Shown here: piece after piece, positions 6,027 to 6,810 of the stretch | Layout: every line of letters begins with the position of its first letter | How positions within the stretch are numbered: position 1 is the first letter of the stretch | Assembly (NCBI GenBank): GCA_013696695.1 | Contig: JACCYD010001250.1 | Coordinates: 1 to 6,810 of the forward strand | DNA length: 6,810 bases | From: Deltaproteobacteria bacterium | GTDB taxonomy: Bacteria; Myxococcota_A; Polyangia; Haliangiales; Haliangiaceae | Direction of reading: 5' to 3' | Made by a program: the position numbers and the translations under genes | Notes under the pieces: generated by a model | What the model was told of the DNA's origin: nothing | What the model saw: only the letters and a program-made list of their open reading frames with translations | Databases searched by the model: none

Positions 6027-6275
6027 GTGCTCGTGGTCCTCGCCGCCATCACCGCCGTCCTCGGGTCGATTGCCCTCGCGCTGATCACCGGCGAGACCTG
6101 GGCGCTACTGCTCGCGCTGTTCGTGATCGGTGCATCCGCGATCATTGGCCGTCTCGCGTGGATACATCGCGAACCCGGCTTGCCATGGCGCATCCGCAGA
6201 CTCGGGCCGCTGCCTCCCGATCCCGGGCTGCGGAAGCCGCCGGATACCAGTGGCGATCCGTTTCGCGACAGCTAA
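6027..6275 (+). CDS. Small two-helix membrane protein, function unknown
   Basis: An 82-residue protein with two predicted membrane helices (about 2-20 and 25-46) joined by a tight TGET turn. A basic, Pro-rich cytoplasmic-type tail follows (HREPGLPWRIRRLGPLPPDPGLRKPP). By the positive-inside rule both ends would be cytoplasmic. I recognise no family. The gene starts with GTG 18 bases after the inositol-phosphate synthase stop, with a Shine-Dalgarno site in the gap, so it is probably co-transcribed. Its stop overlaps the end of the convergent TPR gene by four bases (6272-6275). The clean hydrophobic pattern, the ribosome site and the fit between neighbours argue that it is real. Confidence 0.75.
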   Translation: MLVVLAAITAVLGSIALALITGETWALLLALFVIGASAIIGRLAWIHREPGLPWRIRRLGPLPPDPGLRKPPDTSGDPFRDS

Positions 6276-6810
6276 GCCAGGCGCTGCGCCGCGGCTCTGA
6301 TCTGCTTGGCAGCTTCACCATTCGCGCGCTCCTCGAACCACGCCGCGATCTCCTCGAGGATCGGTGCACCGGCCGGCTCGCCCGCCGCCACCAGCAAGTT
6401 CACCGCAGCTTCGAACCGCTCGCCGGCCTGATCTTCGAGCTGCTGATGGACTGCGTTCCAGCCGAGGCCGACGAACGCACGCCCGCGAAGGAAGTCGGCG
6501 TGACGCGCGATCGACTCGGGTGCCGCCCATCGAGGATCCGCCAGATCCCGAGTCACGCGCACGTAGACGCTCTGCGCGGCATCGAGCTCGCCGACCATCG
6601 TGAACGCGTCTGCCATCGTCAGCAACGTGGCGCCGAAATCGATCGTTCCGAGCTGCTCGTAGAGCGTCGCCGCGCGCTCGAGTGACTCGGTCACCTCGCC
6701 GAAGCCTTCCCAAATTTCCGACGACTCGAACAGGCCGAGCAGCGCGGTGGCGAGCGCGAAGTGCGCGCGCGCCTCGGCACTGAGATCGGCAACGGAGACG
6801 GCGATCTCGA
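6272..6810 (-). CDS. TPR-like helical repeat protein, N-terminus cut by window edge
   Basis: The last 178 residues of an all-helical protein are visible. The frame stays open to the right edge: upstream of the GTG at 6694 it reads without stop through SVADLSAEARAHFALATALL, which is itself repeat-like, so 6694 is not the true start. Tetratricopeptide-type helix pairs can be seen in ARAHFALATALLGLF, SLERAATLYEQLG, ATLLTMADAFTMVGELDAAQSVY, and near the end AAWFEERANGEAAKQIRAAAQRL. Such repeats make protein-binding scaffolds, often the C-terminal part of a larger regulator in this kind of genome. What the missing N-terminal part carries, for example a kinase or DNA-binding domain, cannot be told. 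The gene ends with TAG at 6274-6272, overlapping the convergent small membrane protein gene. Confidence 0.85.
   Translation of the reverse strand, partial: EIAVSVADLSAEARAHFALATALLGLFESSEIWEGFGEVTESLERAATLYEQLGTIDFGATLLTMADAFTMVGELDAAQSVYVRVTRDLADPRWAAPESIARHADFLRGRAFVGLGWNAVHQQLEDQAGERFEAAVNLLVAAGEPAGAPILEEIAAWFEERANGEAAKQIRAAAQRLA

Noticed and set aside
6277..6295. Possible terminator hairpin (GGCGCTGCGCC) after the small membrane protein gene
   Set aside because: It is the coding sequence of the TPR C-terminus (QRLA region) and has no T-run; it looks like chance GC pairing.
6692..6694. GTG at 6694 as start of the TPR protein
   Set aside because: The frame continues without stop to the window edge with repeat-like helices, so the start lies outside.

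Overview
The window is GC-rich chromosomal DNA, densely packed with genes on both strands. No RNA gene, CRISPR array, insertion sequence or phage gene was recognised. The mix of short lipoproteins, a glycine- and histidine-rich secreted protein, a Bacillus-like BioB, a bacterial myo-inositol-1-phosphate synthase and a TPR protein, with strong G/C at third codon positions and few clear Shine-Dalgarno sites, suggests a Myxococcota (myxobacterial) genome. That placement is inference from gene content and style, not from a marker gene.

Left part (1-3178), all on the minus strand. Reading in the direction of transcription: a LEA14-like lipoprotein (3178-2801), a secreted histidine/glycine-rich protein with an internal duplication (2734-1979), a second small lipoprotein (1982-1560), biotin synthase bioB (1527-412), and a DUF1697 protein (412 to the left edge, C-terminus cut off). 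The last four are tightly linked: an ATGA overlap, a 32-base gap and a TGATG overlap, so they are probably one translationally coupled operon. BioB carries an extra Gly/Pro/Ala-rich loop whose DNA contains a perfect 9-bp inverted repeat.

Middle part (3179-4685). A divergent intergenic region of 142 bases separates the minus-strand genes from a plus-strand pair: a SlyD-like FKBP prolyl isomerase (3321-3782) and, one base later, a glycerophosphodiester phosphodiesterase (3784-4545). A 140-base leader follows. It holds a palindrome on the stop codon of the phosphodiesterase gene and an upstream SD-ATG pair out of frame with the next gene.

Right part (4686-6810). Myo-inositol-1-phosphate synthase (4686-6008) has the clearest ribosome binding site in the window and is followed after 18 bases by a small two-helix membrane protein (6027-6275). 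That gene meets a minus-strand TPR-type protein tail to tail with a 4-base overlap; the TPR gene runs off the right edge, so its N-terminus is missing.

Most genes are housekeeping or lineage-typical. The functional links that can be argued are biotin synthesis on the left and glycerophosphodiester/inositol phospholipid metabolism in the middle and right. I see no clear new defence or biosynthetic system. The most unusual items are the duplicated His-rich secreted protein, its coupling to bioB, and the palindrome-containing insert inside bioB.
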